This document shows positions 33,460-43,570 of a DNA stretch of 64,000 nucleotides, piece after piece; the stretch's first letter is position 1, and each line of letters starts with the position of its first letter. The DNA is from Sphingomonas sp. Y38-1Y (GTDB lineage Bacteria > Pseudomonadota > Alphaproteobacteria > Sphingomonadales > Sphingomonadaceae): positions 2,387,001 to 2,451,000 of the forward strand of contig NZ_CP135916.1 of the NCBI RefSeq assembly GCF_032391395.1, given 5' to 3'. The notes beneath the pieces were generated by a model. It did not search any database. It was not told the origin of the DNA and saw only the letters and a list, made by a program, of their open reading frames with translations. Made by a program: the position numbers and the translations under genes.

Positions 33460-36400
33460 TCAATAATCCCGCGAATACCGCAGGTTCACGCTCGACCCGC
33501 CGAAGCTGCCCGTCTGCGACAGGAGCGACAGCGCCTTGGTCAGCGCGATCTCGAGCTGGGTGGCGGTGAAGCCGCGCGCGTCGGTGATGATCTCCACATA
33601 GATGTCGTCGGTCAGATACTGGCCCGCCGCCAGCGCCGTTCCGCGACCCGATGCCTCGTCGGCGCCAAGGATGCGGAGGCGGTCGATGCCGCCCGCCTGG
33701 CGAAGCTCGCCCAGCGGATTGAGCCCGCCGCCCGAGCCACGCAGGGAATTGAGCGCGCTCGCCAGCTGGATCGCCTGGACCGCCGACAGGTTGGTGACCG
33801 ACCGGCCGAACAGGATCCGCGACAGCACCTCGTCCTGCGCAAGCGCGGGCGTCGAGGTGAAGGACAGTCGCGGCCGCTGTGCCGTACCCGTCACGTTGAT
33901 CGTCGCGGTCACGCCCTCCGCCGTGGTCGAGGCCGAGATGGTGATGTTCGGGTTGGTGAGCTCGTTACCCTCATAGGTGATGAGGCCGCGGTCGAGCTCG
34001 AAGCGCTTGCCCGCAAAGCTGTAGGTGCCGCGGATCGCCTCGATCTCGCCCGAGATGCGCGGCGCCGCGGAGGTGCCGGTGACGCGCAGGTCCGCCTGCC
34101 ACTCGCTCTCCAGCCCCATGCCCGACACGAACAGCCGGTTGTCGGCGCTGACGCGGATGTTGAGGCGGAACAGCCCGGCGGACGGCGCCGGCGCGCTGCC
34201 CGGCTGTGCGTTGGCCGCTTCCAGCGGCGCGCCGCGGCGCCGAACGCCGGTCAGCTCCGGCACTTCGGCCGAGCCCTGGCGGATCACCTGGTAGCGCGCC
34301 TCCGGGATGCGGATGTCGCCCTCGATCAGGCCACCATTCGCGCCGTTGGTGACGCGGACGTTGCCGGTCGCGGTCGCGCCGATCATGTCGCTGCGCGCCA
34401 GCCGCGCATTGTCGAGCGTCGCGCGGACGTCGATTGGGAAGCCGCTGTTCGCCGCGAGGCCGACATAGCCCTGCGCCGAGACGCTGCCGTCGCCCGCGGT
34501 CGCGCGCAGTTCCTCGAGCACGAAGCGGTCGTTGGTGAAGCGCCCGGTCAGCCGCATCGCCGACAGCCGCGTTCCATAGGTCTCGTTCTCATAGACGAGG
34601 TTGTTGGCGCGGACGAGGCCGGTGACGCGCGGCGCGCCGAGCGTGCCCGACAGGTCCGCGGCGACGCCGATCGGCCCGGCAAGCTGCTGGTTGGCGATGC
34701 CGCTCAGCGACCACAGCACCTCTGCCGGGCCGTTGTAGCGGATGCCGCCCGACAGCGGCGCGCCCGCGCTCATGCCGGTCTGCACCGACACGCGGCCGAT
34801 CGTCGCGCCCTGGCGCTGGACCAGCGCCTTGATGTCGGTGCGGCCGCCCGACAGGCCGACGATCGACTGGATGTCGACCGGCGTCGACACGGTCGACAGG
34901 CCGGAGCGGGTGAAGTTGTTGACCAGGATGCGCGCATTGCCCGTCGGCATCGCCGCGCCCGCCGCCTGCGCGACCTCGAAGCTGCCCGTCGCGCTGCCGC
35001 CCAGGCCCAGGCCGGGGACCAGCGCATTGGCGATCTGGAGGTCGAGGCTGTCTAGCCTCCCCTGCAGCGCATAGCCATTGCCATAGCGGCCGGCGAGCCG
35101 CGCGCTGCCGCGATCGAAATCGATGCGCGTGGGCAGCAGGCGATAGGCGCCGCCCGCGACGTCGATCCGCGCCGGGCTCGCGGTCTTGAAGTTGATGCCG
35201 TTGCCCTTGCCCTTCAGCGCCACGACCCACAGCGCAGGGCTGAGCCGCGCATTGGCCGCGATCTCGAACGGCACGCCGGTGGTGCCGTTGGCGACCGCCT
35301 GAACATAACCGTTGCCACCGCGATAGTCGCCGCGTGCCCGGGCGCGGGTGACGACATAATCGCCCTGGCGCAGGTTCGCGACCTGAGCGTCGAAGGTGAC
35401 CGCGGGCGCATCGTCATAGAGGACGACGCGCGCGTTCGCGATGGCCTGGCCGATGGTCAGCCCCATGTCGCCGGGAATGACCGCGTTCGACGCGCGCGCG
35501 GCGACGGTGGCGGCCTGATAGCGGCCGACCGCGCCCAGTTCCGCGCGTCCGTTGACGCCCGATCCGGCGAAGTCCAGCGCCCCAGTGAACGGTCCTGCGT
35601 CCGTCGCCGCGACGCGGCCGTTGAATGTGATGCCGGCGAACACGCTGTTGCGGATGTCGGCGGTCAGCCGCGGACTGGTGCGCAGGAGGACGTTGGCGTT
35701 GAACGGCCCGTAATTGGTGCCGCCGGTGGCGGCGATGGCATAGGCCTCGCCCTGCCCGCGCACCCGCGCCTCCAAATTGACGAGCCCGACCCCCACACCC
35801 GGCCGCGGCGCGCGCAGCAGCACGACGGGCTGCGCGACGCTGCCCGACACGCGCGCGAACAGCGGGCCGTATTGCGTCGAATACGCATCCGCCTCGACGA
35901 CCAGCGGCCCGGCGAAGTTATAGCTGCCGCGCCCACGCGTGATCCGGAACTGCGGCGCGTTGAGGCGGAGATTGTCGAAGTTGACGATCCCCTCAGGAGT
36001 CAGCGCAACGTTGACCGCCGCCGTGGCGTTGCCGCCCAGGAAGTTGCGGATGCCGTCGTTGAACAGCCGCTTGGTTTGCGTGACGATGCGACCCTTGATG
36101 CCATAGCCGGCGGGCGTCATCACCAGGTCGGCATCGGTCTGGAGATCGATGATGCCGATCGAGGCAACTTCGTAGTCGTTGACCCGGCCCTTGAGCGCGC
36201 CGGTGTAGCGCCCGGTGCCCATGTCGGCGACGAGGATCGCGGTCGCGTCGATGCGGTCGGAGCGGACGCGCATGTTGTCCGACAGGATCTGGTCGCCGTT
36301 GATCGCGATGTCGCCGTTGAGCGCCACGTTGGTGACGAGGCCCCCGACCGCGGCGTTCAGCCCGTTGATCCGGGCGGCGCGCGCGTTGACGGGGATCAGG

Positions 36401-37659
36401 ATGCGCTCGGCATCGACCGTCGCCTTGCCCTCGGCATAGAGCCGCTCGACCACCGTTTCGCCGAAGCCGATCGCCGCGGCGGTTAGCTTATAGTCGACGG
36501 TGGGCGTCGCGAACGCGCCGTTCAGCGCCACCGCGGCGCGTACGGCGTTGCCGTTCAGGTTCTCGGCGATCGCACCGGGGGTCAGCAACTGGCCTTCGAC
36601 GCGGAAATTCTCGAACCGGCTGCGGCCAAGGTCGAGCATGCCCGCGGTCGCCACCGCCAGCGCGGACGAGCGCAGGCGAAGCTGGGTGTCGAGCCGCCGC
36701 GCTTCCAGCATCCGCGCGTCGAGCGCGATCTGGAGATTGGGGCTCGTCAGCCGCTCGACCGGTCCTTCGAGATAGAGGCCGGGACGCGCGGCGCCGCGCA
36801 CCTGAAAGAAGCCGTCTCGGCCAGTGATGCCCAGATTGGCGAGCTGCGCATTGCCCAGCGTGCCGGCCAGCCGTCCCTGCCAGCGCGACCAGGTGCCCGC
36901 GCCGTCGATCGTCGCGAACAGCGGCGCCTTCAGCCCCGCCATCGACCCGATCAGCCCGGTCGCAGGCGCGTTGAGCTTGAGGTCGAGGTCGAACTTGTCG
37001 GCGTCGGGCACCGCGTCGAGCGCGATCGTTACGCGATCGCCGCCGGCGATCCCCGGCGCGGTCAGCGTCGCGCCGTTGGCGGTCAGCTGTGCGCGGCGAT
37101 CGGCAATGTGGACGACGCCGTCGATCTTCGCGAGATAGCGCTTGCCCGCGACCGGCGGGGCAAGGTCGATGCGATCGATCGCGAGACGATTGACGTCGAT
37201 GTCGAGGTCGGGAAGCAGCGGCGCGTTGGGGTCGCTTGGCACTTCCTTCAATTCGGGAAGCCGCGCGACGCGGACCAGCGGGCTGGTCAGGCTGCGCACG
37301 TCGACATGGTTGCGCGCAAAGGCGAATGGCCGCCAGTCGACCGCAAGCTGCGGCGAGGTCGCGAACACGCCCTTGGGATCGCTGACGCGCACGTCGCGCA
37401 GCACCATCGCGCCATAGATCGAACCGTCGATCCGCCCGACCTTGACGTTCAGGCCCGACGCGGTGGTGAACGCGCCGATCCGATCGACCAGGAAGCGGCG
37501 GCCGGGCGCGGTGTTGAGCCCCAGCACCACCACGAGCAGCAGCAGCGCGATGGCGATCAGCGCGATGCCGATCCACTTCAGGATACGCTGCCACAGCGGG
37601 CGGCGGACGATGACGATGCGCTCGGGCAGCGCTTCGGGCGGGAGCGTTTCCTCCGCCAT
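33460..37659 (-). CDS. tamB: Translocation and assembly module inner-membrane subunit TamB
   Basis: A 1399-residue AsmA-like protein. An N-terminal cytosolic tail (VIVRRPLWQRIL) is followed by one transmembrane helix (about residues 25-48, rich in I/L/V) and a very long beta-helical periplasmic body. The C-terminal DUF490/TamB domain ends in NLRYSRDY, an aromatic-rich terminus expected to meet TamA. The protein bridges the inner membrane to TamA and is linked to outer-membrane protein insertion and phospholipid transport. Its start overlaps the tamA stop as TGATG, so subunit amounts are probably coupled. Length is close to other TamB proteins (1250-1500). Confidence 0.93.
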   Translation of the reverse strand: MAEETLPPEALPERIVIVRRPLWQRILKWIGIALIAIALLLLVVVLGLNTAPGRRFLVDRIGAFTTASGLNVKVGRIDGSIYGAMVLRDVRVSDPKGVFATSPQLAVDWRPFAFARNHVDVRSLTSPLVRVARLPELKEVPSDPNAPLLPDLDIDVNRLAIDRIDLAPPVAGKRYLAKIDGVVHIADRRAQLTANGATLTAPGIAGGDRVTIALDAVPDADKFDLDLKLNAPATGLIGSMAGLKAPLFATIDGAGTWSRWQGRLAGTLGNAQLANLGITGRDGFFQVRGAARPGLYLEGPVERLTSPNLQIALDARMLEARRLDTQLRLRSSALAVATAGMLDLGRSRFENFRVEGQLLTPGAIAENLNGNAVRAAVALNGAFATPTVDYKLTAAAIGFGETVVERLYAEGKATVDAERILIPVNARAARINGLNAAVGGLVTNVALNGDIAINGDQILSDNMRVRSDRIDATAILVADMGTGRYTGALKGRVNDYEVASIGIIDLQTDADLVMTPAGYGIKGRIVTQTKRLFNDGIRNFLGGNATAAVNVALTPEGIVNFDNLRLNAPQFRITRGRGSYNFAGPLVVEADAYSTQYGPLFARVSGSVAQPVVLLRAPRPGVGVGLVNLEARVRGQGEAYAIAATGGTNYGPFNANVLLRTSPRLTADIRNSVFAGITFNGRVAATDAGPFTGALDFAGSGVNGRAELGAVGRYQAATVAARASNAVIPGDMGLTIGQAIANARVVLYDDAPAVTFDAQVANLRQGDYVVTRARARGDYRGGNGYVQAVANGTTGVPFEIAANARLSPALWVVALKGKGNGINFKTASPARIDVAGGAYRLLPTRIDFDRGSARLAGRYGNGYALQGRLDSLDLQIANALVPGLGLGGSATGSFEVAQAAGAAMPTGNARILVNNFTRSGLSTVSTPVDIQSIVGLSGGRTDIKALVQRQGATIGRVSVQTGMSAGAPLSGGIRYNGPAEVLWSLSGIANQQLAGPIGVAADLSGTLGAPRVTGLVRANNLVYENETYGTRLSAMRLTGRFTNDRFVLEELRATAGDGSVSAQGYVGLAANSGFPIDVRATLDNARLARSDMIGATATGNVRVTNGANGGLIEGDIRIPEARYQVIRQGSAEVPELTGVRRRGAPLEAANAQPGSAPAPSAGLFRLNIRVSADNRLFVSGMGLESEWQADLRVTGTSAAPRISGEIEAIRGTYSFAGKRFELDRGLITYEGNELTNPNITISASTTAEGVTATINVTGTAQRPRLSFTSTPALAQDEVLSRILFGRSVTNLSAVQAIQLASALNSLRGSGGGLNPLGELRQAGGIDRLRILGADEASGRGTALAAGQYLTDDIYVEIITDARGFTATQLEIALTKALSLLSQTGSFGGSSVNLRYSRDY

Positions 37660-39917
37660 CAGAATGCCTGCCCGATCGAGATGTACAGAGCGATCAGCGA
37701 TTCGCCTTCCTTGCGCGCGATCGGCGTCGCCACGTCGACGCGCATCGGCCCGAAATTGGTGTAGAACCGCCCGCCGATACCCGCGCCGAAGCGCAGGTCG
37801 CGCCCCTTGGGCAACGTCGAGTCATAGACCTGACCGGCATCCAGGAACGGCACGATCCCGAAATTGCCGAACCGGTACCGCGCCTCCAGTGCGAATTCGT
37901 TGAGGCTGCGCCCGCCGATCGGGCGGAACACCGTCGGCGAATTGTCGTCGGAGACTTCCTCCTCGGGATCGAAGTCGGGGTTCGCCTCGATCGTCCGCGG
38001 CCCGAGCTGTTGGAAGCCGAAGCCGCGCACCGACCCGCCGCCGCCCGCATAATAGCGCCGCGAGGGCGCCAGGTCGTCGCGCGAGATGCCCGCGATCGAC
38101 CCGGCGCGCGCACGTCCGGCGATCACCAGATTGTCCATGACCGGGAAGTAACCGGTCAGCTCCACCATCGAGCGGAGATAGGGCCGCACCGAGCCCTGCA
38201 CCGACGTCTCCGGGCTGAGGTTCAGCTTCACGCGAAAGCCGCGCGTCGGGTTGAGCAGGTCGTCGGACGTGTCATAGCCGACGAACAGCGGCACCGCGGC
38301 GATGCCATAGGTCCGCCGCACGCGCTCGTTCCGGCCGAAGTCGAACACGTCCTCGTTGGTGCCGATCAGCTCGCCGCCATAATAATAGGTCCAGCGCTTC
38401 TGCCAGATCGGCGTCGAGTCATAGCTCCAGCGCGCCGACAGCGTGCCCGTGAACGCCTCGAACGCGTCATAGTTGGAGCGGTTCGCCGACACGCCGGTCT
38501 GGAAGGTGCGGTCGCGGCGACCCGCGTTCGATCGGCGGAAGGTGACGCCCGCGCCCTGCTCCTGCGTACCCGCGATCGCGTTTACGATCAGCGCGCCTTC
38601 GGCCGGGAACAGGTTGCGGTGCTGCCACGTCCCTTCCAGCCTCAGGCCCTGGCCGGTGCCATAGCCGGCTTCGGCCGACAGGCGCCGCGCGGGGCCGGCA
38701 TTCTGGCGGACGAGCATGTTCACCTGCTCGGTCTGGTCCGGACCCGGCACGCCGGTACGCTGCGGCTCGACCGACACGGTCGAGAACAGGCCGGTTGCGA
38801 TCAGCGCGTCGCGCAGGTCGTCGACCCGCCGCGCGTCATAGAGTTCGCCCGCCTTGAAGCGCGGGAACAGCTTCACATGGTCGAGGTCGAAAGCAAGATC
38901 GCCCTCGGTCGAGATCGTCCCGAACGACGATCGCGGCCCGGTATCGACGGGCAGCGTATAGGCACCGGTGAAATCACGCTCGTCGAGCAGGATGTCGCGC
39001 TGCCCCAGCTTGACGAAGGGATAGCCCTGCTGCGGCAGCTTGAGGGAGACGTTCGCCTCCGCGCCCTGGATGCGCGCGGCCTCGATCGGATCGCCGACCT
39101 TGAGCGGCAATTCGCGGCGGATCAGGTCGGGCGGGACCGTCTGGTTCGCCGTCACCGCGACGCTGCCGAGATTGTAGCGCTTGCCCGGCGTCGCGCTGAT
39201 CGTCGCGCGCAGATTGCCCGAGTTCGCCGGGTTCTGCTCGACGGTCGAAACCGCGGTGCCGTCATAATAGCCGAGCGACCGCATCAGCCGTACGGCGAGC
39301 TGCTCGTCCTCCCGCGCGCGCGCTGACACCATCGTCGCGTTGGCGGCCTTGCCCTTCCCGTCCTGAAGCGCCGACAGGCTCTTGAACTGGTCGTCCAGCT
39401 CGATCTCCTTCAGCCCCTCGACCACCGTCGTATAGCGGATCTCGACCGTGCGCGGATCGGGACCGCCCGCGACCTCGACTGGCGGCGTCACGTCGAAGGT
39501 CGAGAGCGGCGGCAGCGGCTGGGCGAGCACGTTCTCGGCGGGCAGCGGCTGAGGCGGAATGGCGTTGGGGTCGGTCACCTGCGGTGCGACGGGCGCCGGT
39601 GTCGCCGTCGTCTGGCCGGGTCGCGACGGCTGGGCGGGCGTGGGAGCAGCCGGCGCCTCGAACGACTGCATCGGCTCGAGCGGCGCGTTGATGTCGCCCG
39701 ACAGGCTGGGCAGCTCGGCCTGGAACGTCTCGTCGGGAACGATCTGGCCGGTGCCGGCGGGGGCGTCAGACGTGGGGCTGGGCGCGGGCGTCGGCGCGGG
39801 CGCGGACTGGCCGGGGCGCGTCGGATCGGGCGTGATCTGCGCCGCCAGCGGACCCGCGACGACCGCGGCGCTTGCCACAAGCGCCAAGCGCAATGCCTTG
39901 AAACCCCGTTCCCCCAC
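37659..39917 (-). CDS. tamA: BamA/TamA family outer-membrane assembly protein
   Basis: An Omp85 protein of about 752 residues: signal peptide (KALRLALVASAAVVAGPLAAQ), then a Pro/Thr/Ala-rich stretch of about 120 residues, POTRA domains, and a 16-strand barrel. The barrel holds GGGSVRGFGFQQLGP, the conserved loop-6 VRGF/Y-type motif of the family, and ends in ISIGQAF. With TamB it forms the TAM complex. I chose GTG 39917, which begins a tidy signal peptide; an ATG at 39986 with GGGAG upstream would add 23 residues and cannot be excluded. The Pro-rich stretch before the first POTRA is an unusual addition. Confidence 0.9.
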   Translation of the reverse strand: MGERGFKALRLALVASAAVVAGPLAAQITPDPTRPGQSAPAPTPAPSPTSDAPAGTGQIVPDETFQAELPSLSGDINAPLEPMQSFEAPAAPTPAQPSRPGQTTATPAPVAPQVTDPNAIPPQPLPAENVLAQPLPPLSTFDVTPPVEVAGGPDPRTVEIRYTTVVEGLKEIELDDQFKSLSALQDGKGKAANATMVSARAREDEQLAVRLMRSLGYYDGTAVSTVEQNPANSGNLRATISATPGKRYNLGSVAVTANQTVPPDLIRRELPLKVGDPIEAARIQGAEANVSLKLPQQGYPFVKLGQRDILLDERDFTGAYTLPVDTGPRSSFGTISTEGDLAFDLDHVKLFPRFKAGELYDARRVDDLRDALIATGLFSTVSVEPQRTGVPGPDQTEQVNMLVRQNAGPARRLSAEAGYGTGQGLRLEGTWQHRNLFPAEGALIVNAIAGTQEQGAGVTFRRSNAGRRDRTFQTGVSANRSNYDAFEAFTGTLSARWSYDSTPIWQKRWTYYYGGELIGTNEDVFDFGRNERVRRTYGIAAVPLFVGYDTSDDLLNPTRGFRVKLNLSPETSVQGSVRPYLRSMVELTGYFPVMDNLVIAGRARAGSIAGISRDDLAPSRRYYAGGGGSVRGFGFQQLGPRTIEANPDFDPEEEVSDDNSPTVFRPIGGRSLNEFALEARYRFGNFGIVPFLDAGQVYDSTLPKGRDLRFGAGIGGRFYTNFGPMRVDVATPIARKEGESLIALYISIGQAF

Positions 39918-40100
39918 GCCGTCCCCGTCACTTCGTAATGGGGCTTGAATGTCCCCCTCAACGTCTCCGAACGTTCGTCTCCACATTTCGCTCCCACAAC
40001 GACCCCAATTTTCATCGACAGATCAGCGACAAAAGCTGTGCATCCCTCCCGGCGCTCGGACGTTCCCCTGTCGATCGACCACGTATCGACCGGGAGCAAC

Positions 40101-41129
40101 ATGGCCGACGCAGCCTCAATCGCCGCGCCTCAATCGACGCAAGCCGCTGATCCGGCGGCATTGCCCGGCAGCGGGTCGGAGCGTCCCTGGCAGCATCCGT
40201 GGCACGCCTGGCGCTCGATCCTGGCGCGCGTGTGGGTGATGACGGGCTATCACAACCTGTCGCTGATGGCGGCGGGCGTCGCCTTCTATGCCTTCCTGTC
40301 GGTCGCCCCACTGCTCGGCGCGATCGTCATGAGCTATGGCCTGTTCGCCGATCCGCAGACCGTCGTTCAGCACATGCAGACGATCTTCGAGCTTGTCCCT
40401 GCCGACGCCGCGCGGCTGATCTCGGACCAGCTCATCGCCGTCGTCTCGACCACCGCGGGCAAGGCGGGGCTCGGCCTCGCCGTCGCGCTCGTCCTGGCGA
40501 TCTATGGCGCGATGCGGGCGTCCAGCGCGATCATCCAGGCGCTGAACGTCATCTATGAGGAGGAGGAGAGCCGCAACTTCATCGTCACGACGCTCCTGTC
40601 GGCAATGCTCACCATTGGCGCGATCGTCGCGGCGATCGTCGGGCTCCTGTCCGCCGTCGCGCTCGGCTACCTCAAGTTCCTCACCGATTATCTGGGGCCG
40701 GCGGGCGTGGTGACGATGCAGGTCGTCACCTGGGTGATCGCGGCGCTGATCGCGAGCGCGGCGTTCGGCTTCGTCTATCGCTTCGGCCCGGATCGCGCGC
40801 CGGCGCGGTGGCAGTGGCTGACGATCGGCTCGGTCACCGCGACCGTGCTGTGGCTGGCAGCGACGGTGGGCTTCGGGCTCTATGCCGCCAACTTCGCCAA
40901 CTACAACGCGACCTATGGCGCGCTCGGCGCGGTCGTCGTGCTGCTGATGTGGTTGTTCGTGTCGAGCTTCGCCGTGCTGATCGGCGCCGAGCTGAATGCC
41001 GAGGCAGAGCGGCAGACCTCCTTCGATTCCACCACCGGCCCCGCCCGCCCGATCGGGCAGCGCGGCGCGCGCATGGCCGACAGCCTGCCCAGCAAGCGCC
41101 AGCACAAGCCCAAGCGCGGGCAGTATTAG
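40101..41129 (+). CDS. YihY/BrkB family inner-membrane protein
   Basis: A 342-residue membrane protein with six hydrophobic segments. The family signature begins at NLSLMAAGVAFYAFLSVAPLLGA and continues through NVIYEEEESRNF; YNATYGALGAVVVLLMWLFVSS is the other conserved stretch. Despite old names (ribonuclease BN, serum-resistance BrkB) the function is unknown. ATG 40101 has GGAG 5 nt upstream. The N-terminal 30 residues and the basic C-terminal tail (KRQHKPKRGQY) are cytosolic. It is divergent from tamA and its stop overlaps that of the DUF1203 gene by 4 nt. Confidence 0.9.
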   Translation: MADAASIAAPQSTQAADPAALPGSGSERPWQHPWHAWRSILARVWVMTGYHNLSLMAAGVAFYAFLSVAPLLGAIVMSYGLFADPQTVVQHMQTIFELVPADAARLISDQLIAVVSTTAGKAGLGLAVALVLAIYGAMRASSAIIQALNVIYEEEESRNFIVTTLLSAMLTIGAIVAAIVGLLSAVALGYLKFLTDYLGPAGVVTMQVVTWVIAALIASAAFGFVYRFGPDRAPARWQWLTIGSVTATVLWLAATVGFGLYAANFANYNATYGALGAVVVLLMWLFVSSFAVLIGAELNAEAERQTSFDSTTGPARPIGQRGARMADSLPSKRQHKPKRGQY

Positions 41130-41593
41130 GCTCGCTCGATGCGCGCCGCGTAACAGCCGCGGCGCGCATAATGCGCGTGGAGATAGGCGACCGCCTCCCT
41201 CGCCAGCCACGCCTCGATCAGCGGGGCGAGCCTGGCTCCGTCGCACAGCTCGCCATTGACCATCTCGCCCGCCGCATCGAATGCGCGCAGCGAGATCGGC
41301 CGAGCGGCGATGGCGGGCGGGATCGTGTCGACCACGTCCAGTGCCTCGAGCGCCCCCTCCCGCACGAAGATCGCGTGCGACGCGCGATAGGCGGTGTCGG
41401 CGGGCTGGTGCGTGTAGTTGAGGAGCAGCGCCGTCTCGCCGATCGCAAGATCGCGAACCTCGATGCGATCGGGATAGCCGGGCGACGCATCGGCGATCAC
41501 CCGCCGCACGCCGCGCGCGCTCAGTTCGGCGTCGGAAAGGCCATAGAGCGGGATGAACGGCGCGAGATCGAGCCCGAGGACACGGAACGACAT
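41126..41593 (-). CDS. DUF1203 domain-containing protein
   Basis: A 155-residue cytosolic protein of the DUF1203 family. Typical family features include the RRVIADASPGYPDRIEVRDL region, LLLNYTHQPADTAYRASHAI and the C-terminal YLHAHYARRGCYAARIE. No catalytic motif or known function. It is transcribed in the same direction as the MarR gene 88 nt upstream, so they may share a transcript. Confidence 0.85.
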   Translation of the reverse strand: MSFRVLGLDLAPFIPLYGLSDAELSARGVRRVIADASPGYPDRIEVRDLAIGETALLLNYTHQPADTAYRASHAIFVREGALEALDVVDTIPPAIAARPISLRAFDAAGEMVNGELCDGARLAPLIEAWLAREAVAYLHAHYARRGCYAARIERA

Positions 41594-41680
41594 CGACAGG
41601 GTCTCCAGCCGCGAAGCACCGCGGCACCCCGCCGTACCCTTTGCGGAATACCGCCGCGTCCCGCCGCTTGCGCTCGAACT

Positions 41681-42184
41681 TCAGCGGCCGAGCGCTGCGA
41701 CCTTCGCGCGCTCCTCGGCCGGGATCAGGCCTTCGAGCACCGCCCAGAAGCCGCCGACCGCCCCCTGCCCCGCGCTCTGATAGGCCGCCGACATCCGCTC
41801 GCGAAGCGCCTCGAACAGCGCGCTCTCCAGCGCCGCACCCTCCGCCGTCAGCCGCAGCAGCCGCTGGCGCCGGTCGCGGTCGCCCGGGCGCATTTCAACC
41901 AGCCCGCGCTCGGTCAGCTCGGTCAGCACGCGGCCCAGCGACTGCTTGGTGATCGCCAGCAGCGACAGGAGCTGGCTGACCGTCAGCCCCGGTTGCCGAG
42001 CGACGAAGTAGAGCGCGCGGTGATGCGCGCGGCCCAGGCCCTGCGCTGCCAGCCCTTCATCGATCGCGCGGGTCATGTGGCTATAACCGAAATAGATGAG
42101 CTCGACGCCCTTGCGGATTTCGGGCTCGCGCAGGAACAGCGGCGATGCGGCGCGAAAGGGTTCGCTTGAATTTGGGCCAGCCAT
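41681..42184 (-). CDS. MarR family transcriptional regulator
   Basis: A 167-residue winged-helix regulator. The DNA-binding part is seen in PGLTVSQLLSLLAITKQSLGRVLTELTERGLVEM, with the wing in RPGDRDRRQRLLRLTAEG, both standard for MarR. The N-terminal helix carries a long extension (KGVELIYFGYSHMTRAID) used for dimerisation. The start ATG 42184 gives normal length; the frame upstream overlaps ilvE. It is divergent from ilvE with only 52 bp between them, so it probably regulates itself and perhaps the aminotransferase. Ligand unknown. Confidence 0.9.
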   Translation of the reverse strand: MAGPNSSEPFRAASPLFLREPEIRKGVELIYFGYSHMTRAIDEGLAAQGLGRAHHRALYFVARQPGLTVSQLLSLLAITKQSLGRVLTELTERGLVEMRPGDRDRRQRLLRLTAEGAALESALFEALRERMSAAYQSAGQGAVGGFWAVLEGLIPAEERAKVAALGR

Positions 42185-42236
42185 GTTGACCTGTTCTGCC
42201 AGCACTCCTAGCGTCCCGCAACCTTCTGGCCTGGAC

Positions 42237-43349
<1,113 letters not shown>

Positions 43350-43356
43350 AATCCCC

Positions 43357-43384
43357 TTTTCACCGGCCCGCGCGCCGCTATAAG
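43357..43384 (+). promoter_or_regulatory. Candidate promoter of tRNA-Gln
   Basis: TATAAG (43379-43384) is a good -10 box 25 nt before the tRNA, with TTTTCA (43357-43362) 16 nt upstream as a weak -35. It lies directly after the ilvE stop. Confidence 0.4.
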
Positions 43385-43408
43385 CGCGCGCTCGCCGATG
43401 GGCGCTGC

Positions 43409-43483
43409 TGGGGCGTCGCCAAGTGGTAAGGCAACGGTTTTTGGTACCGTCATTCGGAGGTTCGAATCCTCCCGCCCCAGCCA
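43409..43483 (+). tRNA. tRNA-Gln (anticodon UUG)
   Basis: The acceptor arms TGGGGCG and CGCCCCA pair over 7 bp, with discriminator G and an encoded CCA. The anticodon stem ACGGT/ACCGT encloses the loop TTTTGGT, giving anticodon TTG. The T arm GGAGG-TTCGAAT-CCTCC is intact. The 75-nt molecule is a normal glutamine tRNA. Confidence 0.97.
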
Positions 43484-43570
43484 ATCCTCGAACTTGCGCC
43501 TGCGCAACCGCTTGACTTCGCGGGCGCCGTACCGTCGTTTCCCGGCTCTTTCCATGCAGGAGCGGCTTCG

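Noticed and set aside
39968..39977. CGAACGTTCG palindrome near the tamA start as a LexA/SOS box
   Set aside because: Alphaproteobacterial LexA sites are GTTC-N7-GTTC direct repeats. This 10-mer does not fit and tamA is not an SOS gene.
42096..42236. Upstream extension of the ilvE frame
   Set aside because: It overlaps the MarR coding region and its promoter, and BCAT enzymes begin near ATG 42237/42246.
43494..43507. TTGCGC-CT-GCGCAA palindrome after tRNA-Gln as a terminator
   Set aside because: The loop is only 2 nt and no T-tract follows; transcript end is not determined.
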